In this document: positions 55,557 to 64,000 of the stretch, piece after piece
How positions within the stretch are numbered: the stretch's first letter is position 1
Layout: each line of letters starts with the position of its first letter
Origin: Pseudomonas sp. AB6
Lineage (GTDB): Bacteria; Pseudomonadota; Gammaproteobacteria; Pseudomonadales; Pseudomonadaceae
Direction of reading: 5' to 3'
Length of the DNA: 64,000 bases
Assembly: GCF_034314105.1 (NCBI RefSeq)
Contig: NZ_JAVIWJ010000001.1
Location: 1,799,501 to 1,863,500, forward strand
The notes under the pieces: model-generated
Database searches by the model: none
The model's input: only the letters and a program-made list of their open reading frames with translations
What the model was told of the DNA's origin: nothing
Made by a program: the position numbers and the translations under genes

Positions 55557-57488
55557 ATGCGTGCTTCTCACACCGCACCCCTCCGCTATTTATTCTTATT
55601 GACCGCTACCTGGTTCGTGATTTTTTTAATTACTCGCGGCGTGCTCTTGGCCACGCATTTACACGAGGCTGGCAACGGATTCGTGTCTATCTTCGGGATC
55701 GGCGCTATTTATGACATAGCGTTCCTTGTGTACGCAGCATTGCCCTTGGCTTTTTATGCGCTTTTCTGCCCTCCGGCTCTGTGGCGCACCCGCGGACACC
55801 GTTGGTTTTTGCACGGCGTCATGACCGTCAGCATTTTCGTCATGCTATTTGTTTCAGTGGCCGAATGGTTATTTTGGGATGAGTTCGGCGTTCGCTTCAA
55901 CTTTATTGCCGTGGATTATTTGGTTTATTCCAAAGAAGTTCTGAACAACATTCTTGAGTCTTACCCCATTGGTGCATTGCTCGGCATTCTTGCTGTCGCT
56001 GCTATTGGCCTAAGTACTTTGTTGTACAAACCGGTCAAAGCTGCCGTGAGTGCGCCCTTGCCTAAAGCACGGCAACGGCTGATCAGCTTTGCGGTGCTTC
56101 TGGTGCTCGCCGGGCTGAATATGCAGTTCATCGATCAAGAAAGCCCACGCGGCGAAGGCGGCAATGCTTACCAACATGAATTGGGTACCAACGGACCGTT
56201 TCAGTTCTTCGCGGCGTTCCGGAATAACGAACTCGATTACAAACAGTTTTTTGCAAGCCTGTCTAACGAAGAAGTCGCTCATCAATTGCGCGCTGAATTG
56301 GCTGAGCCCAATGCCACGTTCATTGGCAAAGACCCGCAGGATATTCGCCGCAACATTGCCAACCCCGGCACGCCTCGAACGCCAAACATTATTCTGGTCA
56401 CCATCGAAAGCCTTAGCGCCAAGTACATGGGCAGCAACGGCGACCCGCATAACTTAACGCCCAATCTCGACGAATTACGAAAGCACAGCCTCTACTTCAA
56501 TAATTTCTACGCCACCGGGACGCGTACGGATCGCGGGCTGGAAGCCATTACCCTGTCCATTCCACCGACGCCAGGCCGTTCTATCGTCAAGCGTATCGGT
56601 CGTGAGAGCGGCTACGGCAGCTTGGGCCAACAACTTAACGCGGTAGGTTACGACAGCGTATTCATGTACGGCGGCCGTGGTTATTTCGACAACATGAACG
56701 CGTTTTTCAGCGGCAACGGTTATCGCATTGTTGATCAGAGCAGTATTAAGGAATCAGACATCCACTTTAAAAATGCCTGGGGCATAGCCGACGAAGATCT
56801 TTTCCAGCAATCGCTGAACGAGGCGGATGCCGGCTTCGCCAAACACAGGCCATTTTTCCTGCAGTTAATGACGACGTCGAATCACCGCCCTTACACTTAT
56901 CCTGCGGGTCGGATCGACATTAAATCGGGTGACGGTCGCAACGGTTCGGTGAAATACACCGATTACGCCATTGGCAAATTCCTTGAAGAAGCGCGACAGA
57001 AACCTTGGTTCAACAACACTATTTTTGTGTTCGTGGCCGACCATACCGCTGGTAGCGCAGGCCGAGAGGACTTGCCGATCACCAACTATCAAATCCCGCT
57101 ATTTATTTATGCGCCCACGTTGATAAAAGCGCGCGAATCATCGCAACTGGCAAGCCAAATCGACCTGGCGCCAACCCTCCTCGGGCTATTAAATCAGAGT
57201 TATCAGTCAACCTTCTTTGGCCGTAACTTATTACAGGACAACCCGCTGCCCCCTCGCGTGCTAGTAGGTAACTATCAGCATCTTGGGCTGTTTGACGGTA
57301 CTAACCTGGCCATCCTCAGCCCTCAGAAATTGCTTCGCCGTCATGACCAGGCATTGACCGAGAGCCTAGAGTCAAGGGTCAACGATACAGACCCATTGAT
57401 CATTCGTGCTATCAGCTATTACCAAGGCGCTAGCTATGACTACAAGCAGCGCTTGCTGAACTGGGTACCCCACACCGCCGCACCGTAA
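55557..57488 (+). CDS. LTA-synthase-family phosphotransferase (sulfatase fold)
   Basis: 643 residues from the ATG at 55557 with AAGGA upstream; the TTG start 14 codons earlier is not favoured. Five N-terminal membrane helices (about 1-190) and a periplasmic sulfatase-type domain from about 275: NIILVTIESLSAKYMG (metal ligand E284), GTRTDRGLEA (catalytic T324), MTTSNHRPY and FVFVADHTAG (metal ligands). Family members move glycerol-phosphate or phosphoethanolamine groups onto envelope glycans or lipids. The substrate in Gram-negatives is often osmoregulated glucan. Ends at a strong terminator. Confidence 0.9.
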   Translation: MRASHTAPLRYLFLLTATWFVIFLITRGVLLATHLHEAGNGFVSIFGIGAIYDIAFLVYAALPLAFYALFCPPALWRTRGHRWFLHGVMTVSIFVMLFVSVAEWLFWDEFGVRFNFIAVDYLVYSKEVLNNILESYPIGALLGILAVAAIGLSTLLYKPVKAAVSAPLPKARQRLISFAVLLVLAGLNMQFIDQESPRGEGGNAYQHELGTNGPFQFFAAFRNNELDYKQFFASLSNEEVAHQLRAELAEPNATFIGKDPQDIRRNIANPGTPRTPNIILVTIESLSAKYMGSNGDPHNLTPNLDELRKHSLYFNNFYATGTRTDRGLEAITLSIPPTPGRSIVKRIGRESGYGSLGQQLNAVGYDSVFMYGGRGYFDNMNAFFSGNGYRIVDQSSIKESDIHFKNAWGIADEDLFQQSLNEADAGFAKHRPFFLQLMTTSNHRPYTYPAGRIDIKSGDGRNGSVKYTDYAIGKFLEEARQKPWFNNTIFVFVADHTAGSAGREDLPITNYQIPLFIYAPTLIKARESSQLASQIDLAPTLLGLLNQSYQSTFFGRNLLQDNPLPPRVLVGNYQHLGLFDGTNLAILSPQKLLRRHDQALTESLESRVNDTDPLIIRAISYYQGASYDYKQRLLNWVPHTAAP

Positions 57489-57493
57489 AATAT

Positions 57494-57534
57494 AAAACCG
57501 TCGCCACTTGTGACTCAGTGGCGTCGGTTTTTTT
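57494..57534 (+). terminator. Rho-independent terminator after LTA-synthase gene
   Basis: AACCGTCGCCACT and AGTGGCGTCGGTT form a long stem (one mismatch) around an eight-base loop, followed by seven T. Confidence 0.9.
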
Positions 57535-57740
57535 ATGGACAGTAATAAACTTTCGCTGGACGTTAATGACTTGGCCAGCTTCGCTAAATTTTCACATCTT
57601 TTTTACCGCGAAACCACGTCGCACACCCTACGATTCTTGCTATAACGAACTGCACACATTTCCCTTGAAAGCCGACTAACAAGCTTTCAGGGTCGCAAAA
57701 CCTACGCATCGTAAAATCATTCTCTCGGAGCACTAAGCAG

Positions 57741-58415
57741 ATGAAATCATCAGCTGAAGTACCTGCATCGTCATTAACAACGGCGGCCGCAACTAGGCTT
57801 AAAAAGATCGTGGTCGGCATAGTTCTCGTACTGTGCATTGCATTAATTGCAGGATTTTTCTGGTGGCCTAAATCTCCAACAGATCTGGGCAAGCACGAAA
57901 ACATGATGACTTCTGGCGTCTACAGCCATTGGCAACAAGGTGACATTGTTGCTCTCGTGCGACATGCCGAACGCTGTGATCGGTCTGCTAATCCATGCCT
58001 GGGCCCAGAAGACGGCATCACTAAAGCAGGCAGCGACACCGCAGCTTTGGTTGGCAAGGCTTTCAACAGACTGGGCATGGCAAATACAGACGTCATGAGC
58101 AGCCCCCTTCACCGCACCCAGCAAACCTCATTCGCCATGTTTGGCAAAGCCAGCCCTGATGAAGAATGGCTGGCCAAGTGCGAGCACGCCATGCTCGACG
58201 ACTTAGTGGCCCACAAGACCGCTCATCGCAACATGGTATTGGTTACCCACAGCGGTTGCATAAGCACACTGGAAAAAGAATTGGGTTTTGCCCACCCTAA
58301 GACCAGCGAGTATGCCAGTACGTTATTTGTGTCCATTAGCGCCGACGGCCACCCGAAAGTGCTCGGCTTGATTAACTATCAGGACTGGGAAGCCACTCTG
58401 AATAAGAAACCGTAA
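57741..58415 (+). CDS. Membrane-anchored histidine phosphatase (Ais/PmrG-like)
   Basis: 224 residues. One membrane helix (about 22-43), then a phosphoglycerate-mutase-like fold: VALVRHAERCD (catalytic His in RHAE), MSSPLHRTQQTS and LVTHSGC (second His). Small enzymes of this type include Ais/PmrG, which removes phosphate from LPS core heptose in polymyxin-resistance regulons. The arnT-like gene starts 31 bp downstream, which supports such a role. Substrate is inferred. Confidence 0.82.
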   Translation: MKSSAEVPASSLTTAAATRLKKIVVGIVLVLCIALIAGFFWWPKSPTDLGKHENMMTSGVYSHWQQGDIVALVRHAERCDRSANPCLGPEDGITKAGSDTAALVGKAFNRLGMANTDVMSSPLHRTQQTSFAMFGKASPDEEWLAKCEHAMLDDLVAHKTAHRNMVLVTHSGCISTLEKELGFAHPKTSEYASTLFVSISADGHPKVLGLINYQDWEATLNKKP

Positions 58416-58446
58416 GTTTTCAGCGATCAACATCGAGCACGACGTG

Positions 58447-60126
58447 ATGCCCAATTTCATGGTCAAACCCCAGGCCGTTATTCTGTTGTTGCTGGCCTTT
58501 GTTATCTTTTATTTGCTACCACTGACGACTCACGGCCTGTGGATACCTGACGAAACTCGCTACGCACAAATCAGTCAGGAGATGCTTCTAAGTGGTAACT
58601 GGGCCTCTCCCCATCTGATGGGTCTGCGCTACTTTGAAAAACCTGCGCTTGGCTACTGGATAATTGCCCTTGGCCAATCCCTGTTTGGCGACAACCTATT
58701 CGGCGTTCGTATTGCCTCGGCAATAAGTCTCGGACTGAGTACCGTGCTGGCCTACCTGATTGCCCAGCGGTTGTGGAACTCGCCACGCACAAGCTTGGCG
58801 TGTGCGACGGTGTACATGAGTTTTGGGCTAATCATTAGCCAAGCCGGTTACGCCAACCTAGATCCGCAGTTTGCCTTATGGGTAAACCTCAGCATTGTCG
58901 CGCTGTGGTATGCCATCGACGGTGCAGCACGCCGAACAAAAGTTATTGCGTGGGTCGTGTTGGGATTGGCTTGTGGCATGGGCTTCATGACTAAGGGGTT
59001 TCTGGCGCTGTTGCTTCCGGTGTTGATCGCGCTGCCTTACATGATCTGGCAGAGGCGCGTTAAAGAACTGTTGCGGTATGGTGGCATCGCTGTGCTGGTC
59101 GCTACGTTAATCTCACTGCCGTGGGTATTGACTATTCATGTGCGCGAGCCTGACTTCTGGCGATTCTTTTTCTGGCACGAACACATCCGCCGTTTCGCAG
59201 GCGATGACGCGCAGCATGCCGAGCCTTGGTGGTTCTATGGTCCGCTGCTCATTGCATCGAGCTTGCCATGGGCGCTGCTTTTACCAACCACGTTGAAGCA
59301 CGCCTGGCAAAACCGACAACAACCGAAGACCGTTTTTCTGCTGATGTGGCTGTGCATACCACTGTTTTTTTTCAGCCTGAGCAAAGGAAAACTCCCACCC
59401 TACATCTTGCCGTGCATGTTGCCGTTAGCTTTACTAATTGGCGATGCGCTGATCAATTGGCTCGAACAGGCCAAAACCCTCGCTATACGCACCAATGCCG
59501 TCTTCAATTTGGTATTAGGTTTGGCCGCTGTAGTAGCGGTGGTTTATCTGCAAATCAACCATCCCCTCTTCGTCCATGAACCACTGCATTTGGCTCTGCT
59601 GATCGTTGCACTGGCTTGCTGGATACTGGCCAATGCGTTGCAAATCAGTAAGCCTGAAATTTTTTACCTCGCCCCGGCGGTAGGTATGTGGTTGGCAGTC
59701 GCGCTATTGCCTACGGCGTTGCCTGACAACGTCGTCGACAACAAGACGCCTGGCAAGTTTATAGCCGAGCATGCGCAGGCACTTCGCCTAAGCCACTCGT
59801 TGATGAGTAACGATTTGGCTGTTGCGTCGGCACTGGCCTGGAGGACAGCGAATCCCAGAGTGACGCTCTACAACACGGTAGGTGAGGCCAAATATGGCCT
59901 TGCCTACCCGGACGTTGCGGACCGAACCGTCAAAACTGCCAATGTGCAGCAATGGCTGACGCAGGCGCGACGTGAAGGGTCAGTTGGTGTAGTGATGCGG
60001 GTCAAGAGCGAAGATGAGCGGCATGAGTTCGAACAGCTACCCACCGACGCAACGCGTTATGAGCAAGGCACCGAAGTGATCTTGCTCTACCCGCAAACTG
60101 ACCCTGCTCACATCACCATAAAGTAA
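58447..60126 (+). CDS. arnT: ArnT-type lipid A 4-amino-4-deoxy-L-arabinose transferase
   Basis: 559 residues from the ATG at 58447; GTG at 58444 or ATG at 58462 are alternatives. About 12 membrane helices. It matches E. coli ArnT along its length: LWIPDETRYAQISQEML, LRYFEKPALGYW, GMGFMTKGFLAL, REPDFWRFFFWHEHIRRFAGDDAQH, FFSLSKGKLPPYIL. It transfers L-Ara4N from undecaprenyl phosphate to lipid A phosphate, which lowers cationic peptide binding. The rest of the arn operon is not nearby. Its 3' end overlaps that of the converging GT39 gene by 19 bp. Confidence 0.9.
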   Translation: MPNFMVKPQAVILLLLAFVIFYLLPLTTHGLWIPDETRYAQISQEMLLSGNWASPHLMGLRYFEKPALGYWIIALGQSLFGDNLFGVRIASAISLGLSTVLAYLIAQRLWNSPRTSLACATVYMSFGLIISQAGYANLDPQFALWVNLSIVALWYAIDGAARRTKVIAWVVLGLACGMGFMTKGFLALLLPVLIALPYMIWQRRVKELLRYGGIAVLVATLISLPWVLTIHVREPDFWRFFFWHEHIRRFAGDDAQHAEPWWFYGPLLIASSLPWALLLPTTLKHAWQNRQQPKTVFLLMWLCIPLFFFSLSKGKLPPYILPCMLPLALLIGDALINWLEQAKTLAIRTNAVFNLVLGLAAVVAVVYLQINHPLFVHEPLHLALLIVALACWILANALQISKPEIFYLAPAVGMWLAVALLPTALPDNVVDNKTPGKFIAEHAQALRLSHSLMSNDLAVASALAWRTANPRVTLYNTVGEAKYGLAYPDVADRTVKTANVQQWLTQARREGSVGVVMRVKSEDERHEFEQLPTDATRYEQGTEVILLYPQTDPAHITIK

Positions 60127-61568
60127 TAGGCGCGGTTGCCCACTACAATTTTCTTCAAGATTTTAAGTGGCGCGACCGGGTCAGTCTGACGTTCCATCAC
60201 CGCGACATTGGTGGGTGACTCCGCGAGGAAGCTATTGAGCTGATCCTCGGATTGAAGAGCCACTAACAAGGTTTGGGTGTAAAACACTCCCGCTCCCGCC
60301 AGTCGTTCACTGGGTGTGAACAATACAACCCGTTGACCATTTGCCTGCAACGCCCGGATCTGCTCGGTGATCGGGGTGAAAGCTTCTTTACGATCTTCCC
60401 GTGGAATGACCCAGATCGCCACTGACAGATAACTGACAACGATCAGGCCCAGAAGACCCAATATCAATGCGCGCTGGTGATGTACGAGCTTCTGCGCTCT
60501 TAATGACGTAGCGGATCGTTCACGCAGTCGCTCCAACAGCACTGACGTGTACTCAGCCGCGATGACCGCGGCAGCTGGTGTCAACGACATCAGATAAACC
60601 ATGCGTTTGCTGGACGCTAGCGTCAGCAAGGTAAACTGCGCCAACAACCACAGTCCGAAAAAAAGCAGATACGGACTGGCGCGCATTTTTTTGCAAAAGT
60701 GCCAGAGGCCGACATAAACCAGAATATTCCAAGGCAGAAATGACTGTGGCAACTTAGCCAAGTAGTAATAGAACGGCTCGAAATGTCCGGCCGCTGAGAA
60801 CCCGCCACCGAAACGCCCTACGCTGTTAGCCCAGAGCACTTCGTTAATCGCTGATGAACCGCCGGCCTGATACAAAAATCCGAGCCATACCGCCAATGGC
60901 ACCAAGGCAACCAAGGTAACGCAAGCCGGCCATACCCAATCGGCAAGCACAAAGCGTTTATCGATCAGGCTTTGCGCGACCAGAAACGCAAAAATTACCG
61001 CGCCCGGCAGCGCCAACCCCAGTACACCTTTGCTCAAGGTAGCGACGACTATCCCCAGCGCGAACATGGACCAGCGCGCAATCGAATGACGACGCTGCGA
61101 AGTCCAATGCCGGTTAGCGAGAAAAAACCCGAGCAGCGCCAAGGTGACGCCTAACGAGAGCAACGAATCTTCCCCGACCTGCCGAACATTGCTCCAGTAG
61201 CTGCCCATGGTTGCCAGTAAAACGGCCGCCCCAGCCGATATCATCACCGGACGTCCTAATTTACGCAGCGCGCCATAAAGCACCAGTATGCTCAGCAATC
61301 CCGCCAGCGCAGAGGCCAACCTAACCGACCATGTGTTTGCACCGAACACTTTGATGGCGCCCGCGTCCAGCCATAAACTCAGCGGCGGCTTTTCGAGAAA
61401 CGGTTCTCCGTTTAGCTTCGGTGTCACCCAATCGTTATCTAGGTACATTTCCATGGCGATGCCAGCGACGCGGGGTTCGGCGGAACCTTGCAGTTGGTGA
61501 TTACCCAACCCGACGAAGAACAACAGACAACCGAGTACAAACAACAGGAAGACGGGACGAATTGACAT
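60108..61568 (-). CDS. GT39-family membrane glycosyltransferase
   Basis: 486 residues, about 11 helices. N-terminal loop QGSAEPRVAGIAMEMYLDNDW with the acidic-Pro/x-Arg motif of PMT/ArnT-like enzymes, then EPFLEKPPLSLW. Uses a polyprenyl-phosphate sugar donor; acceptor unknown. It faces arnT with overlapping stop codons, so antisense effects are possible. It is a relative of ArnT but lacks the full ArnT-specific blocks. Confidence 0.86.
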   Translation of the reverse strand: MSIRPVFLLFVLGCLLFFVGLGNHQLQGSAEPRVAGIAMEMYLDNDWVTPKLNGEPFLEKPPLSLWLDAGAIKVFGANTWSVRLASALAGLLSILVLYGALRKLGRPVMISAGAAVLLATMGSYWSNVRQVGEDSLLSLGVTLALLGFFLANRHWTSQRRHSIARWSMFALGIVVATLSKGVLGLALPGAVIFAFLVAQSLIDKRFVLADWVWPACVTLVALVPLAVWLGFLYQAGGSSAINEVLWANSVGRFGGGFSAAGHFEPFYYYLAKLPQSFLPWNILVYVGLWHFCKKMRASPYLLFFGLWLLAQFTLLTLASSKRMVYLMSLTPAAAVIAAEYTSVLLERLRERSATSLRAQKLVHHQRALILGLLGLIVVSYLSVAIWVIPREDRKEAFTPITEQIRALQANGQRVVLFTPSERLAGAGVFYTQTLLVALQSEDQLNSFLAESPTNVAVMERQTDPVAPLKILKKIVVGNRAYYFMVM

Positions 61569-62122
61569 AGGCGTGTGCGACTCACAAAGACGATCAGCGA
61601 AGGATACAGGGGTTTAGCGTAACGCAAAGTGGCTGGATTACGGCGACATCATTGCCTCCACTGGCGATACTGACCCAGATCGGCTCCGCTTGACCGGGCC
61701 GATCACTGCCCAAATGCAGCGGCAAACGTTGTCAGGCACTTGCCTGCGGTCTAAGCGCATCTTCCGGTGGCTGTATCCAACGTTTAGCTTATGGGCGGGT
61801 GTGTGAAAAAGCGGTGAAGTCCATATGAAGACGATCTGGTCAGGTGGCTTTCTGTTCGGAGGCAGCGACCATATTGAACATAAACCACTGTCTCGACCGC
61901 TTCATACTATTGAGCAAGCGAACCCAGTAAATTGCTTAAACCCGGGCTGCTGCGGATTTCGTGGTGAGAACGACATCCTATTGCCAGATAAACGTCTAAT
62001 CAGATTTTTCTATCCCCTAAGTATCCGTTTCGACCTTGCCCAATTGGCCATACTCTACGATTCTGTAGCGACAATTCGGGCGATTCGCGGTCGCCTCCTT
62101 GAAGCCTGCTGGAGAGACCTTA
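61569..62122. other. 554-bp intergenic region
   Basis: Divergent space between the GT39 gene and the CBS gene. An open frame at 61825-62154 overlaps the CBS start, has Cys-rich but non-family sequence and no ribosome-binding site, so I do not call it. A GATCGGC/GCCGATC inverted repeat lies near 61678-61704. No RNA gene recognised. Confidence 0.45.
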
Positions 62123-62563
62123 ATGAAGACCGTCGCGCAACTACTGAATGCTAAAGCCGAAAACTATCGCCAGGTGTACACCATTGCTCCTCATCAGACT
62201 GTATTGATGGCGCTTGGCCTGATGGCAGAGAAAAATGTCGGCGCGTTGCCAGTGGTCGAGAATGACCAAGTGATCGGGGTTATTAGTGAACGCGACTATG
62301 CGAGAAAAGTGGCGCTGAAGGGCCGCTCGTCAGCCGATACGCTGGTAAGCACGATTATGAGCGAGCGCATTATTACCGTCAGCCCCAGTGAGAACATCGA
62401 AACCTGCATGGGCATCATGACCGATAGCCACCTGCGACATTTACCGGTGGTGAAGGACGGGCAACTAGTAGGATTGTTGTCGATCGGTGACTTGGTTAAG
62501 GAAGCAATTGCCGAACAGGCTGATTTGATTCGGCAGTTGGAGCAGTACATTCGGGGTGAATAG
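62123..62563 (+). CDS. Paired CBS-domain protein
   Basis: 146 residues from the ATG at 62123 with GGAGA upstream. Two CBS domains (about 8-62 and 72-128): VGALPVVENDQVIGVISERDYARK and LRHLPVVKDGQLVGLLSIGDLVK. Such stand-alone pairs bind AMP, ATP or NAD-type ligands and act as energy sensors. Partner unknown. Confidence 0.9.
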   Translation: MKTVAQLLNAKAENYRQVYTIAPHQTVLMALGLMAEKNVGALPVVENDQVIGVISERDYARKVALKGRSSADTLVSTIMSERIITVSPSENIETCMGIMTDSHLRHLPVVKDGQLVGLLSIGDLVKEAIAEQADLIRQLEQYIRGE

Positions 62564-62924
62564 AACTATTTTTCTCACCATCAATTTCCAAGTTTATGTT
62601 TCGGTCAGGCCTAGCGACAAAACATAATCAGACTGCTGGCGAAACTGAAAAAACGTGCAAATGATATCGGCCCTCGGATTTGCGGTAATACGAGACGCAA
62701 CCGCTGCGCCGATCATTGCCGATGGCGACTGATACCTGGCCGCACTTATTAACTTCCGCTCTCTTGCGAATGCGTTGTGAACAACTGAAGTGACAGTCGC
62801 ACACCCCTGCACAGCGCACTAAGGTTCCTATCAAGTTGTTCTCACTTCTTGAAAGTCACCACGGGCTAAAAGCAGACGCCCCACTCGAGGTCATCGGGCG
62901 GGGCGCTGAGAAAGTCAGCCAGTT
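62564..62924. other. 361-bp intergenic region between converging genes
   Basis: No gene or RNA recognised; short minus-strand frames are rich in rare codons for this genome and lack a ribosome-binding site. Its right end carries the hairpin described at 62868-62907. Confidence 0.45.
62868..62907 (-). terminator. Possible terminator of the GST gene
   Basis: On the minus strand AGCGCCCC and GGGGCGT pair around a long loop, followed after a few bases by TTTT. Loop length makes it weak. Confidence 0.4.
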
Positions 62925-63569
62925 TTAGGCAGGCGTTTTCACGCTTGGACGTTCGCCAACTTTGGCGTTCCACGCGATGAGCGCCGTGCATTCTTCCGGC
63001 ACTTTGATTTGCGCGTAACCGGCGAAGATCAAGCCAGCCCAGACCGTAATATCCGCCATCGAGAATTGGTCGCCAGCCACGTAAGGCTGGGTTTTCAATA
63101 CCGAATCAAAGTACTTCATGCCTTTGATGGCCTTGTCCCGATGCATCTCACCCCAGACGGTGCGATCAGTCCACTCAGGACTTTTGTACGGTTTCAAACC
63201 CTCGCCCAGGCCGTCCGTGGCGTGGTGAAAGTAGATGCCGATTGCGTCGATGAGTTGGTCATCCGCACGTTTTTGCATCATGTGGATGATGCCCTTTTCT
63301 TTTGGCGTGGTGCCGGTAAGCGTCGGGTTGCCATCCAGGTTGTCGAGGTATTCGGTGATGGCAGTGCATTCCGACAAGTAGAAACCGTCGTCAAGTTCCA
63401 ATACTGGGACGGTGCCGGCCGGGTTCATCGCCAAGAAAGCCGGTTGCTTATGTTCAGCGCCCGGCAAATTAATGTTGATGAACTCGACTCTCGACGCCAG
63501 ACCTTTTTCGGCCAATACAACTCGGATACGCAAAGGACTAGGGAAGCCGGGGATATCATAAATCTTCAT
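62925..63569 (-). CDS. Glutathione S-transferase family protein
   Basis: 214 residues. N-domain: GFPSPLRIRVVLAEKGLASRVEF, NPAGTVPVLELDDG (cis-Pro) and LSECTAITEYLDNLDG. C-domain: PYVAGDQFSMADITVWAG. It is the fourth GST of the window and lies downstream of the gamma-glutamyltransferase gene on the same strand, 172 bp apart. It has its own promoter with flanking inverted sites (63588-63655). Confidence 0.9.
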   Translation of the reverse strand: MKIYDIPGFPSPLRIRVVLAEKGLASRVEFININLPGAEHKQPAFLAMNPAGTVPVLELDDGFYLSECTAITEYLDNLDGNPTLTGTTPKEKGIIHMMQKRADDQLIDAIGIYFHHATDGLGEGLKPYKSPEWTDRTVWGEMHRDKAIKGMKYFDSVLKTQPYVAGDQFSMADITVWAGLIFAGYAQIKVPEECTALIAWNAKVGERPSVKTPA

Positions 63570-63587
63570 GTGAGCACCAGTTGGTAT

Positions 63588-63655
63588 CTACCTATCGAGT
63601 GATAGATACTAGGCGGCGCCTTACACATCGTCAACGATTATCTATCACTAGGTAG
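63588..63655 (-). promoter_or_regulatory. GST promoter flanked by two inverted operator-like sites
   Basis: Minus-strand TTGACG (63634-63629) and TAGTAT (63611-63606) are spaced by 17 bp, a sigma70-type promoter. CTACCTA and GTGATAGATA occur at 63588-63608 with TCGA between them, overlapping the -10 box. The same sequence, without TCGA, lies inverted at 63639-63655 just upstream of the -35. A regulator binding both would block the promoter. Confidence 0.55.
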
Positions 63656-63710
63656 GCTTATTTTCATGATTCCATGGGTAGGAGGTGAACCTCCTTAGAA
63701 GGCCGACAGC

Positions 63711-63731
63711 GAAGCCCTGCAGCAGGGCTTC
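63711..63731 (-). terminator. Hairpin after gamma-glutamyltransferase gene
   Basis: GAAGCCCTG-three-base loop-CAGGGCTTC is a perfect 9-bp stem 10 bp after the ggt stop. No T-run follows; AGGAGG/CCTCCT at 63680-63695 makes a second hairpin. Likely 3'-end structure of ggt mRNA. Confidence 0.5.
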
Positions 63732-63741
63732 GTCTACACAT

Positions 63742-64000
63742 TTAATATCCTAGCGAAAGCCCCGTGTTACGACGGGGGTCATTTGCACCATAGAACCGAT
63801 TGTTACCGACCGGCTTGCCACCGAGAGAGGGAGCTCCTACTAGAATGGCTGCCACGTGGTTAGAGGGCTGCGCGCCCGAAAACTTCTGCCCCCAACTCTC
63901 GAGAATTTTTTGGGTATCCGGGCTGATCGCGAACGGCTCCAAGTTGGTCTCTTCAGGCAACCACTGCTGATGGAAACGGGGAGCATCGACCGCTTCCTGA
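63742..64000 (-). CDS. ggt: Gamma-glutamyltransferase, C-terminal end (5' part outside window)
   Basis: The minus-strand frame is open from the window edge to the stop at 63742, 85 codons. It reads AVDAPRFHQQWLPEE, then VAAILV and ends GANDPRRNTGLSLGY, the typical end of the small subunit of gamma-glutamyltransferases. These periplasmic enzymes remove or transfer the gamma-glutamyl group of glutathione. Start and catalytic Thr lie outside the window. The following GST gene suggests a link to glutathione use. Confidence 0.88.
   Translation of the reverse strand, partial: QEAVDAPRFHQQWLPEETNLEPFAISPDTQKILESWGQKFSGAQPSNHVAAILVGAPSLGGKPVGNNRFYGANDPRRNTGLSLGY

Noticed and set aside
61825..62154. 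109-codon plus-strand frame before the CBS gene
   Set aside because: Overlaps the CBS start, no ribosome-binding site, no recognisable family.
63680..63695. AGGAGG with an ATG close by on the minus strand as a small gene start
   Set aside because: The ATG is followed by a stop after two codons, and AGGAGG lies in a hairpin with CCTCCT.
1..64000. tRNA, rRNA, CRISPR, transposase or integrase genes
   Set aside because: Intergenic regions were read on both strands; none showed tRNA arms with a CCA-ready end, regular spaced repeats, or DDE/tyrosine recombinase proteins.

Overview
The window looks like chromosomal DNA of a Pseudomonas (fluorescens/syringae-like). Supporting signs are a VgrG cassette, split pqiA genes, a CstA system with its own two-component pair, many small glutathione transferases, REP/REPIN hairpins of the GCGAATTTATTCGC type, and an Anr/FNR box. 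Species cannot be fixed from the sequence alone. No rRNA, tRNA, CRISPR array, integrase or intact insertion sequence was seen.

Layout. 1-6945 (minus): a type VI secretion cargo cassette, vgrG - DUF4123 adaptor - large MIX-motif/VasX-like effector - DUF6708 membrane protein (cut by the window edge), with all four genes overlapping. 7075-9029 (minus): a PAS-GGDEF diguanylate cyclase with a REC-CheC protein. 9703-10965 (plus): a solitary ArsB-like permease. 10970-21472 (minus): ackA - xfp - glgP - adiC - adiA. These code for acetate kinase, phosphoketolase, glucan phosphorylase, arginine/agmatine antiporter and arginine decarboxylase. They lie behind a perfect Anr box whose centre falls 41.5 bp before the predicted start site. 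I read this as a low-oxygen ATP and acid-resistance block.

21582-25293: pqiA1-pqiA2-pqiB-pqiC (MCE-type envelope lipid transport), plus a stray second copy of the last 31 codons of pqiB. 25562-28346: a lipoprotein, two GSTs and a TetR regulator. 28479-32756: CstA-type pyruvate/peptide transporter divergent from a Cache sensor kinase and LuxR-type regulator. 32949-37524: small exported proteins and a DUF1800/DUF1501 pair. 37694-43485: DNA polymerase II, cupin, GNAT, a wrecked 2-hydroxyacid dehydrogenase, a GST and MltA. 43681-46168: SDR, methyltransferase and an orphan OmpR-type regulator.

46295-52022: a complete RND tripartite efflux operon (outer-membrane factor - adaptor - pump). It is followed by two divergent OmpR-type regulators that share one histidine kinase (52340-55196). 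55557-61568: an envelope-modification group (LTA-synthase-like phosphotransferase, Ais-like phosphatase, ArnT, second GT39 enzyme). 62123-64000: a CBS protein, a GST with a well-defined promoter flanked by inverted operator-like sites, and the 3' end of gamma-glutamyltransferase.

The most notable items are the Anr-controlled phosphoketolase/arginine block, the fully overlapping T6SS effector cassette with a hairpin that pairs with the vgrG ribosome-binding site, the pqiB 3'-end duplication, the hydroxyacid dehydrogenase remnant and the arnT-centred envelope group. I did not find a system that is clearly without precedent.
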